The translations under genes were made by a program, and so were the position numbers. The notes beneath the pieces are model-generated. The model was given only the letters and a program-made list of their open reading frames with translations. It was not told the DNA's origin and ran no database searches. DNA of 64,000 nt from Dactylonectria macrodidyma. Its lineage: Eukaryota > Ascomycota > Sordariomycetes > Hypocreales > Nectriaceae. Below, in pieces: positions 1-11,465 of the stretch. How positions within the stretch are numbered: position 1 is the first letter of the stretch; every line of letters begins with the position of its first letter. The DNA lies in assembly GCA_020744425.1 (NCBI GenBank), contig JAGMUV010000036.1, positions 248,001 to 312,000 of the forward strand, read 5' to 3'.

Positions 1-995
1 ATATTAATAAAAAGTAAATAGTAAAAGTTATAAGTAGTAATATAGCTATTATTAATATATAAAAAGACTAAAAATAATATTATAACTAAGTTAACTAATT
101 AATTAAGTCCTTTATCTTATAACTTAAGTAATATAAATATATAACTATATAAAACGCAATAATAAGGAACACAATAGCGTAAAAACATAAGTCCAAACAG
201 CGGTTTTAATAGCATTTTATATTATAAAATAAAATACTTAATTAATAATTAATATAAGGTTAGCTTATAACTTTATAACCTATATATTATAGTATATACT
301 TTTTGAATTATTAATAAAAGTAATATTAATAGCTATTATTTTCTCTATTTTCTTCTTTTAAGCTAGTTTCTTTAATAAGACTTATTTTACTTATACTTTA
401 AAATAAGAAATAGAAAATATAATAGTTAAAGGTTATTAATTGAATAAGCCTGTTATAATTTAACTAGCTAATTTTAATTTTTATTATATACTTTAAATTA
501 AATAAAATGCTTTTTATACCTTAAGAGTTAGATTTTAATTTACTTTAATTTCTTATTTAGCTTATATATACAATTTTTATTCGCTGTTGAAACAGCTGTT
601 CGGACTTGTGTTTCTGCGCTGCTGCGTTCCTCGTTGCCGCGTTTCTGTAAAGTCACGTGTTTGCATTGCTTGAGATGAGTTGAATTGCGATGTGACTGGA
701 ATTGTAAAGAGGTCATTTGGCGAACCCTTACGGGGCTTTTATCGTATGACGATTTTGCCTTCTGACCTCTAGCTTTTCTGTCTAGCTTTTCCAGCTGCTT
801 GACGCATCTTAAAGGGTTAAATAGGACAGCAAGGCTTGCACTCTGATGCAGTAGAAACTCTAGTTATTCTGAGTTGCTGTTGCCTTGGGCTTGGGTTTGG
901 GCCTTTATACTGTTATTCACTATTGGCTTTTTTTTAAACTGTTTAACCTCTGGCCTCCCTCTGAGTGTGCGCTGCTAAGGACTATAACCTTAATA
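1..995. repeat. RIP-degraded copies of repeat family R (plus-strand 3' end, then minus-strand copy)
   Basis: Positions 1-215 match, with many C-to-T and G-to-A changes, the 3' end of the undamaged R copy at 3615-4628 and finish in the same terminal sequence (a CAGCGGTTTTAA-like motif at about 194-206). Positions 215-995 hold R in the opposite orientation. Its 3' end is near 580-600, facing the first copy, and its 5' end at 945-995 is still GC-rich and clearly the reverse complement of 3615-3760. The minus copy is mosaic: 580-995 is nearly undamaged while 215-575 is almost pure AT. No open reading frame survives. Confidence 0.75.
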
Positions 996-999
996 TAAT

Positions 1000-1750
1000 T
1001 TTTATATTTAAAATATTAATAATAGCTTATTAAATTATGATATAATAATATATATTATATGTATAATATTATTTATTTATATCTAATAGTTTATTATAAG
1101 TTAGGTATTATAAAGAGGTAATTTAAAAATAATCTTAATTTTTAATAAGTTAATTTTTAACAAATGAAATTACGATTTAGAATTATAAAGAGTTAGAACT
1201 AAAATAAGCTTAGAATATAATGAAGTGAAGCCTATATATAGCTTTTATTCTTTAATGACTTTACACTCTAATATCTAGCCTTTTTAGCTATTTAATATAT
1301 CTTATAAAGTTAATTAAAATAATTAAACTTATATCTTAAGTATTATGTTTTTATATTATTTTTTTATTTTTTATTTTTTAATCTCTAGCTTCTTTTTAAA
1401 TATATATTACTAAGGTATATAACTTTAATAAAAATAATTATATATATATATATATAAATTAAATAAAACATTAAAAAATTAAAATTTAATTTTTAAATAA
1501 TAAATAATATTTTATTTATTTAATATAAAAATATAATAAAATTTAAAAACTAGTTTAATTATAAAAAGCTTAGTTAATTAATTCTTTTTAATTATTATAT
1601 TTTTAAAAAACTTTTTTAACTAATACTAAATAAAAATGTAATTTTAATACATTAAAATAAAGTAATTTTATTAAAGAAATTACCTTAAACGAAAACAATA
1701 AAAGAAATAAGTATTAATATTACTTTTTTATAATTTAAAAAGTATTCATT
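1000..1750. repeat. fragments of repeat family R, both orientations
   Basis: About 1080-1440 is a strongly mutated minus-strand 5' part of R; it ends in the RIP-altered version of the GGACCATAACC end. About 1560-1740 resembles the ORF-containing centre of R on the plus strand. Everything is AT-rich with no usable ORF. The assignment rests on ordered blocks of similarity to 3615-4628, not on a computed alignment. Confidence 0.5.
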
Positions 1751-1754
1751 ATAG

Positions 1755-2865
1755 TGATTTTCTTTTAAAGTTAGAGTCCTTAGTAATATATATTTAAAAG
1801 GAAGTTAAATATTAAATAATTAAAAACAATAATAATAAATAATAATATAAAAAAGCCTAAATCTTAACTTTAAATTAATAATAATTTAAAATAATTAGAG
1901 TTTTTATTATATTAAAATATAAGCCTTGTCTTTTTAATTAACTCTTTAATATATATTAAATAGCTAAAAAAGCTAGATAAAAATGCTAAATATTAAAAGG
2001 TAAACTATTATATAGAAGAAACTTTATAAAGGTTTATTATATTTCAAGTTACTTTATTATATCTTTAAGTAATATAAGTTAACTCTCTATAATTTTCAAT
2101 TAATATTTAATTTATTAAAACTTAGCTCTTTATAATAACTAACTTATAATAAATCTATAAAATTAAATAAATAATATAATATGTATATAATAAATTATAT
2201 TATAGTTTAATAAATTATTATTAATCTTAAAACATATAAATGATCTTATATATATTTAAAATAAGTTAAAGCCTAATTCTTAAGCTATAAAAGGCATCTT
2301 ATTTATATAATATAAGATATATACAAAAGGCTAAGATTAGTTAGCTTAGTTAGAAGAGGCTTATTTAATTAACAATTTCTAGTTATTATATATTTTGAAT
2401 TCTATTTTAAGTTATATTAAATAAAAATATATTTTAATAAATTATATAATAAAGTAAGTATTGTTAAAGAAATTACTTAAAAAAGAGAAAATAGAAGAAA
2501 TAATAGCTATTAATATTACCTTCTTAATAATTTAAAGAGCTAGAATATATATATTATATAATTATAAGCTAACCGTATATTAATTAATATGTAGCTAAAA
2601 CAAGTAATAATTACATTAAAAACTGAAAGATTCCTATTATAATTACTTTTAATATTAATTATAATAAGTCAAAGAATTTAATAAAAAAAGAGTTAAATAG
2701 AAAGGATAAAAGTCTATTTATAATTAAATTAACAAATTAATTAAGTCCTACATATTATAATAACCTAAGTAATATAAATATATAATATTAAAATATAATA
2801 ATAGGGAATATAATAATATAAAAATAAAATTTCAAATAGTAGTTTTAATATTGCTTTTAGATATA
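1755..2865 (+). repeat. near full-length RIP-degraded copy of repeat family R
   Basis: This begins with the mutated R start (AGTCCTTAGTAATATATATT at about 1766) and proceeds through the poly-A-rich 5' segment, the ORF region (about 2260-2580) and the 3' segment. It ends near 2862 with a mutated CAGCGGTTTTAA motif. It shows that the full element is about 1.1 kb. The ORF of the intact copy is destroyed here by stop codons. Confidence 0.65.
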
Positions 2866-3614
2866 TTTTTATTACTTTCTTTTTTATTATAAAGATTACA
2901 TCTAATTTCTATTTAAAATTATAATTTATTACTATATATTAGTACTATTAGTAATATATTATTATAAGCTGGACTTAAGGTAGATAGTTACTATATTAAT
3001 TGTAATAATGCCTTACTAAAAGCGCTACGATCTTACTACGCGGCCCCTCTGATGTTAGCTTAATAAGCGATATTATAAGCACCTAGCTCTAGGGGCTAGG
3101 GCTCTTTACAGTAGAGCTACTTAAATGGATCATAGTGACCTAGCTATAACCTCATTTAGCTTATAATATTTTAATATACTGAACTCTCTCTTACTAAATA
3201 AGCTTAGAGTCTTTCTTTATATATATTAAATATTATATTTATTATATTATTATATATACATTATATAATATTTAATAATACAGTTTAATTAATTTAATTA
3301 AAGCTAATATGATAATATAAGTAATATTATAATATTTAAATTATATTTTTCATTTATTTCTTAATTTAAAAGTAAAATACTATTAAGAGCTTTTATCGTA
3401 CTTTTAAATAAAAGTATATTTCGAATTAAAATTAATTTAGTAAAATCTACTTTCTATTAAGAATAATATTTTTATATAAATTATAAACTTAATTTTATTA
3501 TAGAACATTTTATAAAATCTATTATAATAATAGTAAGATTAATAAGAAATAGTTTCATATACTTTAAAAATTAATTGTTATTAAAATTATATTAACTTCT
3601 TACTTATTATTAAG
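2866..3614. other. AT-rich spacer without recognisable gene
   Basis: The stretch is AT-rich except for a moderately GC patch at about 3005-3160. That patch contains a small inverted repeat (CCTAGC near 3090, GCTAGG near 3102). It has no long ORF and does not fold as a tRNA that I can recognise. It is probably the remnant of another RIP-mutated repeat. Confidence 0.4.
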
Positions 3615-4628
3615 GTTATGGTCCTTGGCAGCGCACACTCAGAGAGGGGCCAGAGGTTAAACAGTTAAAAAAAAACCAATCGTGAATAACAGTGTGAGGG
3701 CCCAAAACCCAAGCCCAAGGCAACAGCAACTCAGAATGACTAGAGTTTCTACTGCATCAGGGTGCAAGCCTTGCTGTCCCAATTAACCCTTCGAGATGCG
3801 TTAAGCAGCTGGAAAGCTAGATAGAAAAGCTAGATAGAAAAGCTAGATAGAAAAGCTAGATGTCGGAAGGCAAAATCGTCATGCGATAAAGCCCCGTGAG
3901 GGCTCTGCATTCGTCGCATTCCAAGCTCGTCGCAATTCCAACAGTCGCAATTCAACTACCTGCTCGCGATACAACCGACTCGCAATGACCCCCCCAACCA
4001 AAAAAACGACACAATGCGACAGCCCGGCGGACCCTCGCCGACACTAGCATACGAGAATCGTCTTGCATATACGCTAGCCAAAAGAATCGAAGGAGATCGA
4101 AGCCTACTTCCTAGGCTACAAAGAGCATCTCATCTATCTGGCCTAGGACGCGTAACAGAGGCTGAGTTCAGCCGACCTGGTCGCAAGAGGCTTATCCAGT
4201 TAGCGATCTTCAGCTGCCGCATCCTCCAGGAGAACCTGTTCCCACAAGCCCCGCTAGATGAGGATACAATCCGATGGATTAAGATAGAGCAAGTCTCATT
4301 AGAGGAATTGGCTCAAAGGGAGAAAAGGAAGGAAACGACAACTATCGATAACGCCTTCCTCAAAAACCTAAAGAGCTGTAACGCATGGGTCATGCAGTTA
4401 TGGGCCGACCTTGTGCTGATCGATATGCAGCCGAAGGAGTGATGCGTTGGAAACCAAGTGAATCCTGCTGGAACGGTTGAAGGATTTGGCGGAGGAAGGT
4501 TTAAGGGAGGAGGGATAAGAGTCTATCTGTAACTAGGTCGACCAATCAATCGAGTCCTTCGTCTCAAAACAACTCAAGCAATGCCAACAGCGCAGAAACA
4601 AAGGTCCGAACAGCGGTTTTAACAGCGA
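3615..4628 (+). repeat. undamaged reference copy of repeat family R (about 1.0 kb)
   Basis: A GC-normal island in otherwise AT-rich DNA, bounded by the R start (TTATGGTCCTTGGCAGCGCA at about 3616) and the R end (CAGCGGTTTTAACAGCG, 4610-4626). The first third includes a poly-A run and, at 3810-3862, a 14-bp unit (AAAGCTAGATAGAA-type) repeated about three times. The centre carries the ORF at 4014-4442. I see no long terminal inverted repeats, no direct terminal repeats and no poly-A tail, so the transposition class is unknown. Many mutated copies of the same sequence occupy most of 1-17,500. Confidence 0.8.
4014..4442 (+). CDS. 142-aa hypothetical protein encoded by repeat family R
   Basis: An ATG-to-TGA ORF of 142 codons lies inside the only unmutated R copy. 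The product is hydrophilic and basic, rich in Arg, Lys and Glu. It has predicted helical stretches (for example EELAQREKRKET at about residues 97-108) and a Trp-containing C-terminus, but no signal peptide, no membrane segment and no zinc-binding Cys/His pattern. I do not recognise a family. The equivalent region in other R copies is full of stops from RIP, so conservation of the frame cannot be judged in this window. It may be an element-encoded protein, a captured gene fragment, or chance; its persistence over 142 codons in GC-normal sequence makes a real coding past plausible. Confidence 0.4.
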   Translation: MRQPGGPSPTLAYENRLAYTLAKRIEGDRSLLPRLQRASHLSGLGRVTEAEFSRPGRKRLIQLAIFSCRILQENLFPQAPLDEDTIRWIKIEQVSLEELAQREKRKETTTIDNAFLKNLKSCNAWVMQLWADLVLIDMQPKE

Positions 4629-4629
4629 T

Positions 4630-5390
4630 ATTAATTAATATATAGCTAAAAGAGTAATAATTACATTTAAAATTAAAATAATCCTATTAAAATAGTTAAA
4701 GGACTTAATAAAAGAAGGTTAGGTTTTAATTACTTTTAAAAAGGCATAATCTTAAGAATACTTTAGTTTTAAAAATTACTAAAGTAACCTACTTATTATT
4801 AAAAAGTTATTAAATCTTAATAGGTTTAATTTCTTTAAGACTATATCGTATTATTATAGTCTTTAGTTTATTAAGGGTTTTTATATCTTTATTAAAGTTA
4901 GTATTTAAATTATATATAAAATGAGTATACTAATTATTAAAACCTAAAGTATTATATTAGATATTAATTATTATATTTATTATGAGTTAGTTATATTATA
5001 AAAAGTTAAGTTTTAAATAAGTTAAATTATAATTTAGAATTATAAGGAGTTATATTATAATATAAATATTAATAAGATTTATAAAAAAGTAACTTAGAAT
5101 ATAATAAACTTTTATAAGGCTTTTATTATATAATGACTTTCACTTCTTAATATCTAGCATTTCTATCTAATCTTTCTAGCTATTTATATATCTTAAAGGG
5201 TTGAATAGAGTAGTAAGACTTGCATTCTAATATAGTAGAAGCTTTAGTTATTTTAAATTACTATTACTTTAGGCTTAGATTTTAGGCCTTTATACTATTA
5301 TTTATTATTAGTTACTTTTTTTTAGCTATTTAATCTCTAGCCACCCTCCCTCTAAGTATGCATTACTAAAAACTATAATTTTAAAAATTT
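4630..5390 (-). repeat. RIP-degraded R-family copy, variant interior (R2), truncated
   Basis: The right part (about 5100-5385) is the mutated minus-strand 5' end of R. The left part (about 4735-4960) does not match the ORF region of the reference copy. It matches instead 6065-6300 and 13445-13620, which occupy the same position in other R copies. I therefore call it a variant interior (R2). No ORF survives. Confidence 0.55.
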
Positions 5391-6712
5391 TATTTAATAT
5401 AATATAAAATAAAATTTTAAATAATATAATAATTAAAAAATATTATTTAAATAAGCTTTTTATAGTTAAATTAATTAGTTTTAATTTAATTATATATTTT
5501 AAATTAAATATATAAAATACTTTTTATAATATAAAGTTAATATCTATTATATTTTAAATTTCTTATTTAATTTATATATAAGATAGTTTTCACTATTATT
5601 AAAACTACTATTTAGACTTTTATATTTATATTATTGTATTTTTTATTAAATTTTTTATAATTATGTTTTTATATAATTATATATTTATATTACTTAAGGT
5701 ATTATAAAAAAAAGACTTAATTAATTAGTTAACTCAGTTATAAATAGGGATTTATCTCTCTTCTTTTAAACTTCCTATTATTATATCTTTCTATTATTTA
5801 TATGACCCTTGCTTTACTTATATTCCTAAGTAACTAGATATATTAATAACTTTATAATTAATAAATTCTCTAGTTTTGAATATAATTATTAATCCTTTTA
5901 TATACTAATAATATTTATATTATATATAACTTATATTATTTAGTCTTTATTAATAATAATTCATAATTTAAAGAATACTATTTCTTTTAAAGATATTTTA
6001 AATACTAACTTTACTATTAGTATTAGTTTAAGAAATATTATTTTATTTTTAATCCAGTTTTTTAAATTATTAATTATCTTAAAAAAGTATAATCCTAAGA
6101 ATACTCTAATCTTAAACATTACTAAAGAAATTTACTTATTATTAAAGAGTTATTAAGTATTAATAGTTCTAATTTCTTTAAGATTATATTCTATTATTAT
6201 AGCTTTTAGCTCAAAGGTTTTTATATTCTTATAAAACTTAGTATTTAAATTATATATAAAAAGAATATAATAACTATTAAAACTTAAGTTATTAAAAGTA
6301 TAAAGTATATTATATTAATTATTTATTATAGTACTTATATTAATTTCTAATAAGTTAAATTATAATATTATTAAATTAATAAAGAGGTAATTAAATTATT
6401 ATATAAGAATTAGTTAAAACTATAATAAGCTTAGAATATAGAGAGCTCTTATAAGGCTTTTAGTATATAATAATTTTACCTTCTAATATCTAGCTTTTCT
6501 AGCTACTTATTGCATTTTAAAGGGTTAAATAGAATAATAAGGCTTATACTTTAATATATTTGGAACTCTAGTTATTGTGAGTTATTATTGCTTTAAGCTT
6601 AGGTTTTAAGCCTTTATATTTTAGTATTTATAATTTTTTTTAAACTATTTAACTTTTAGCCTCTCTCTAAGTATGTATTATTAAAGACTATAACCTTAAT
6701 AAGATAGTTTTT
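5391..6712 (-). repeat. RIP-degraded R copies: ORF-region fragment, then full-length R2 variant
   Basis: About 5400-5590 is the mutated ORF-side segment of R on the minus strand. About 5590-6712 reads, from left to right, as a mutated R 3' end (facing left), the shared 3' segment, about 480 bp of variant interior (5815-6300) and the R 5' segment, ending in the altered GGACTATAACC end at 6690-6705. Length is about 1.12 kb, close to the plus-strand copy at 1755-2865. Confidence 0.6.
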
Positions 6713-6759
6713 ATATTAATAATACTTTATTAAGTTATAATAAAATATAATATATAACA

Positions 6760-7200
6760 TACATAATAAGCGAGTACAATAAACACAGGTATATAACACT
6801 TAAACTTTTTACCTTAAAGTATAATTTTCAAAAAATTCTTAAAAATTAAATTTAAGCTAGAAATTACTAAAAACTAGGAATTATATGTATTAAGTAAGAA
6901 TATATATGATATAAATTTCTAGAATTTTGTATATTTTTATTTTTTAACTTATTAAGAAAAAGTCTATTCGCATTATATACTTTATTATATCTAACTTAAT
7001 AAGCTATTTAAAATTATAAAAATTTTTTTTATTATATTAAAATATATTAAGCTAAAAAAATAAAGCTTATATAAGTTTAATAATTTTATTACTAGTTTTA
7101 GGTTATTTAGAATAAGTTATTTTTTACTATATAGTGTACTATTACACTCACTTATTTATTACACTCACTTATTATATCCATTATAGAGTTAAATAATTAG
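6760..7200 (+). repeat. MITE-like AT-rich repeat, copy A1
   Basis: This is the inverted counterpart of 10655-11060; the two match over about 400 bp as reverse complements. The ends carry repeats of an AATAAGYGAGTRYAATA-type motif (about 6774-6790; complement at 7140-7185). No ORF. It lies just outside the left end of the Fot1-like element at 7260. I infer a non-autonomous element because of its size and motif-bearing ends; the target duplication is not clear. Confidence 0.5.
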
Positions 7201-7419
7201 TTAGTATAATACTAAATAAAACTATTTTTTTTAATATTCGTATATCTTAATACTAACTACCTGTTAGTATTATAAGGCAAGCCGCTTACTAACCTCATCC
7301 TGAGGTTGGTCTAGAAACCCTATATCAGCCAGGAAACTATGTGTTACTAAATCCTGCCTGGCCTTCATTGACCGCAGCCTAAAATCACACTAAATTATTG
7401 TGTTTTCAGATCTACTATG

Positions 7420-10320
7420 CGCAACCACAAGATGCCTCGTAGATGCGGCATTCCTATAGTAAAACAGCTTCTAAGGAACCCGTCGGATAAAGATCAGGCC
7501 GATCTAATATAGCGGGTGCTCGCTGCACTTAATCTAAGTACGCGGTATAATACATAAAGTGCTACTAAAGCTACTATATTACTACCTTTATTATACACTA
7601 TTATAGACTAAATTAATAAGAATAGAGAGGCTGTTTAATGTATTATTAAGAGATTATCATTATTTTATGTTTTTCTAAAGCCTTCTAGTTATCTACTGCT
7701 TCTAATAGCCTTTTAAGAATCCGCCTTAGTTATATATATTATCTAATAAGAAAGATCTAGCTTTATAGTAAAAAAGTTATAAATTAAAGAGACTGTATTA
7801 TAATTCCTATATATTAGAAGTATTAAGAAAGATTATATATTAAAGTCCTAGTACTCAGACTTTTATAGTTATTATCTTAAGCTTAGGTAGTCATTCTTTA
7901 AAAATATAAATAAGGTATATAAAGTTTTTAAAGTTTTTAATATTAAAGATATTAAGAAATTCTTCTCTAACCTTTAGAAAGTTATCTATAACTATAGTAT
8001 CAGCCCTTCAGAGTGTTAGAATAAAAATAAGTGCAGTATTTATATCAGATGCCTTTAAAAACAGATCTAAGTCCTTATAGTCTGTATAATATAGTTATAA
8101 TACTATAAAGTTATTAATCCTTCGAACTGTGAGTCTTATATATAACTTAGGTATGCTAATACAGTTAGGAATAGTATTTCTCTTTAGCTGATCTTTAAAG
8201 CATTAGTAATAATATCTTAGGCTAATATAGATGCTATCTTAAGGATGAGGATTGTATAGTTAGACACTAGCTTTAATAATTAACTTATTATATTTAAATA
8301 GCTTTATTACTTTAATATATTCTCCTAGCTTGCTTTTATAAAGGCTAGTTAGAATGGTATAACTCTTATAAAATAGTTTAGCTATAATAAATAGCTTTAA
8401 GATGCCTTATTACTATATATTATATTAATAGTGCCTTCTGCTATTTATAATAATAAGGATAGAATCTACTAACTTCTTATAATTAATAGCTTCTTTAGTT
8501 ACTTAGGCTTTAATACTATTCAGTATTATATTTAATTTAATATTATTATTTACATATTATTATCATACTTAATATACTTTATATAGCTGTTTAATATTAG
8601 TATTTTCTAGCTAATAAAGAACTTATATTAAAAGGAACTTAGGAAATCTATTTAGAAAAGTAATATAATATTTTCTTATAAAGACTTTATTATTGCATTC
8701 TTAAAGATGTATAGAAATAGCTTTAAGTGATATAATATTATATTAAGGTTTGAAAAAGCCAGTATTTAGCCTATATCTTTAAAGCCTGTAATTAACCGCA
8801 TCCTCGCTAAGTACTATAAAGAGCGAAATGCGATCTATCTGTCTGTTCTTAAGATATTGCCTTTAGAGACTTGATTTTAGGATGCTTAAGACTAGATAGA
8901 GCGGATCTATAGGCAGTACTAAGAGGTTATTAGCTCTCTAACTTTTAAAGCTATTACTAATATCTGCGATGTTGTGACTAAGGCGGGCCTGCTGTATTAA
9001 GAACGTGAAGCCATTGCCTTATACTAGCTTAATCGTATTAAGAAATATAGGAAAAGAAGGAAGCCTGGCTAGTGCGTATAGCTAAGTAGTGACTTTATTA
9101 TAAGTATTGGATTTCCTAATATTTAGGCTTAATATAAAGTAGTTATAGTAATAGTAGAGGCTAAGGAATAGCGTTCTTATAAAGTTCTTATATATAAAAT
9201 ATATAACTGATAAGGAAATATCTCCTTTAACTCCTATCAGATAAGAATATAAATAACATATTCAAAATCTCCTGATTTTTAGCTTTATAATGGTATATAA
9301 TATACCTCAGAAAGCTTATCTTCCTTATATTATAACTACAAAAGACATCTATAATAAGAACCTTTAATAAGGTTAGAGTTCAAGCATCAGACATATGTCC
9401 AACAGTCTTAAAACTCAGGACACGTCTTACCCGGTTTTACTATGACAAATTGTCCAAATCCCCTGTTAGATTGGACATATGACCGGACAGCAATCTCTCT
9501 ATAAATATTATGATTATCATCATCAATATATGCATTTCTCAACCAATCATATCAAACCCACTACCTTTCTAATCGCCTTTTCCTGCTCTTTCTGAATCTT
9601 CAATCCTTTTTCTGATTGGTCAATTCCTTGACCCACAATCGCCGAGTTTCACCAATAACCTTCCACTCCTTCTACTCCTTCCACTGCTATAGCCTTTACA
9701 GTTCTTAACTGCGGTTAAGTAGATCTATTATTCTTTAGGAAATAAGGGCTCTTAAGGCTACTTAGTAGTAGGAAATTCAGCCTTAGGGAGTCAGTTATCT
9801 ACTGAGACTAATTTAGAACCAGTGGCTTAAATAGACTAGCCACCTTAATTAATATAAAGATCTTAAAGTAAATTAAAAGTATTATAATAACTCCTTTAGC
9901 TAGTGGCTAAAGAAGTCACTTTCTAAAGCTTAAGAATAAGCTTACTGTATCGTAAGCCTGATTATTATAATGGATCAGAGTGCCTAGCCTAATAATAGTA
10001 ATAACATTGAATTCACCTTTATAGGACTACTCTAAGAAGAGAAAGATAATAAAGATAATAAAGTTAATCTTATAGGATTTAGTAACTTAAGTAGTAAGGA
10101 AATTCCTAATCTTATAATACTTCTAAGGATAATATTATCACTGCTCTTTAGTACTCTAGATCTAGTTAATAATACTAATAGTAATAATATTATAATACTA
10201 TAACTTCCTAACCTAATGCTAATAGTATAAAGATATAATAATATTAAGAAGATACTGAAGGAATTTTATAACAATTAGGCTACTAGGAAAGTAGAGGTAA
10301 TATATTGTTAATAGGGTCTT
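7420..10320 (+). pseudogene. pogo/Fot1-like DDE transposase, destroyed by RIP and by an LTR insertion
   Basis: Translation through many TAA/TAG stops still shows the order of motifs of the family. There is a start-like MRNHKMPRRCG at about 7418, an ISPSE block near 8003 before the first catalytic region, and NPSNCES (about 8112) where Fot1 proteins have an NNRES-type motif. A degraded WTNNE-like stretch lies near 8270. A degraded ILDGHGSH equivalent lies near 8480, followed by a PLDVSVFGPLK equivalent near 8590. KKYRKRRKPG (9038-9070) resembles the basic C-terminal tail of such proteins. A solo LTR interrupts the frame at 9178-9700; similar sequence continues after it. It cannot make a protein. 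Confidence 0.75.
9178..9700 (-). mobile_element. solo LTR (family L1), minus orientation, TSD GTTCT
   Basis: The sequence is the reverse complement of 14661-15179 and 22099-22645. The LTR starts TGTAAAGG and ends CTTTACA in its own orientation; here the latter end is mutated to TATAAAG at 9178. The 5-bp target duplication GTTCT is present at 9173-9177 and 9701-9705. It lies inside the RIP-dead Fot1-like transposase. The GC-rich half is nearly unmutated while the AT half is degraded. No internal retroelement sequence is attached. Confidence 0.9.
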
Positions 10321-10654
10321 AATCAGCAGCTAGAATCAGGCCCTAGGAAAAGGCGGCCCAATTAAGGCTGAAAATGCCATTTCCGCTATTTTTTATTAAT
10401 TCGTGTGTTTCTAGCTATTTTATAGCTTTCTAACGAGCCTAGTTATAGCTTATTTCCTTTTTAAATGACTCTATTATAAAGTCTGAAAGATGATAATCCC
10501 GAAATTAATGATTTTATAGCTTGAAGGCAGCTGTTTATATTAATACACATTTTTCCGGCTGATACAGGGTTTCTGGACCAACCTCGGGATGAGGTTAGCA
10601 GGCGGCTTGCCCTACAATGCTAACGGGTAACTTCATTTTAATATTTAATTAGTA

Positions 10655-11060
10655 TAATATATATAATAAGTGAGTGTAATAGTATACTGTATAGTAAAAA
10701 ATAACCTACTCTAAATAACTTAAAACTAGTAATAAAATTATTAAACTTATATTAGCTTTATTTTTCTAGCTTTATATATATTAATATAATAAAATTTTTT
10801 TTTTTATAATTTTAACTAACTTATTAAGTTAGATATAATAAAGTATATAGTATAAATAGACTTTTTCTTAATAAGTTAAAAAATAAAAATGTATAAAAAT
10901 CTAGAAATTTATATCTTATATATTCTTACTTAATAAATATAATTCCTAGTTTTTAATAATTTTTATCTTAAATTTAATTTTAAGAGTTTTTTTTAAAAAT
11001 TATACTTTAAGGTAAAAAGTTTAATATACTTAATAAATAAGTGAGCTAAATAAGCGAGTA
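10655..11060 (-). repeat. MITE-like AT-rich repeat, copy A2 (inverted to A1)
   Basis: Reverse-complement match to 6760-7200 over about 400 bp, including the GTAAAAAGTTTAA block (about 11010) and the AATAAGTGAGTGTAATA end (about 10674). It sits immediately right of the Fot1-like element. A1 and A2 therefore flank that transposon symmetrically, either as two separate insertions or as arms of a larger inverted structure. Confidence 0.5.
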
Positions 11061-11465
11061 AGCTATAAATACTATATATTAAAAAGAGCAAAACCTTAAT
11101 TTTTTGAAACTAAATATTTAATTATTAAAAATAAAATAAAAATAATTTTAATTATTTAATTAAAAAGAAAACTATATAATAGTTTTTTTAAATTTTTTAA
11201 AAAATTCCTTTATATAGAAATAGCTCAGTATATAATGCGAATAAGCATTTTTAATATAGTGTATTAAGTAATTTTTTAAAAAGTCTAAGAAAATTTATAT
11301 TTATTTTTTAATATATAATAGAGTTATTTCCATAATATTAGCTATTTTACTCTTGATTTTAATTTTAGAGAATTCTTTTAAAGATATTTTAATTTAAGGT
11401 ATAAATACTAAGAAATTTCAGAGTGTCTTACTCACTTATCTGGCTTACTCACTTATTAAGTACGT
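11030..11465 (+). repeat. MITE-like AT-rich repeat, copy B1
   Basis: Ends contain AATAAGTGAG and AATAAGCGAGTAAGC motifs on the left and their complement (GGCTTACTCACTTATTAAGT, about 11434-11453) on the right, giving short imperfect terminal inverted repeats. The interior matches 12660-13110 as reverse complement. About 430 bp, no ORF. Small size, paired ends and multiple copies suggest a non-autonomous DNA element. Confidence 0.55.

Larger units (their letters stand above)
7260..10627 (+). mobile_element. RIP-dead Fot1/pogo-type (Tc1/mariner superfamily) DNA transposon with long TIRs
   Basis: About 70-75 bp inverted repeats bound the element: 7260-7335 and 10555-10627 correspond as reverse complements, and the mismatches are RIP-type transitions. 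TA dinucleotides flank both ends (7258-7259 and 10628-10629), as expected for Tc1/mariner insertion. Without the solo LTR inserted at 9178-9700 the element is about 2.8 kb, which is long for Fot1. The TIR ends are GC-rich and better preserved than the interior. Confidence 0.85.

Noticed and set aside
3060..3160. possible tRNA or structured RNA in a GC patch of the AT-rich block
   Set aside because: A short inverted repeat is present, but no cloverleaf, anticodon arm or TTCRA box can be made.
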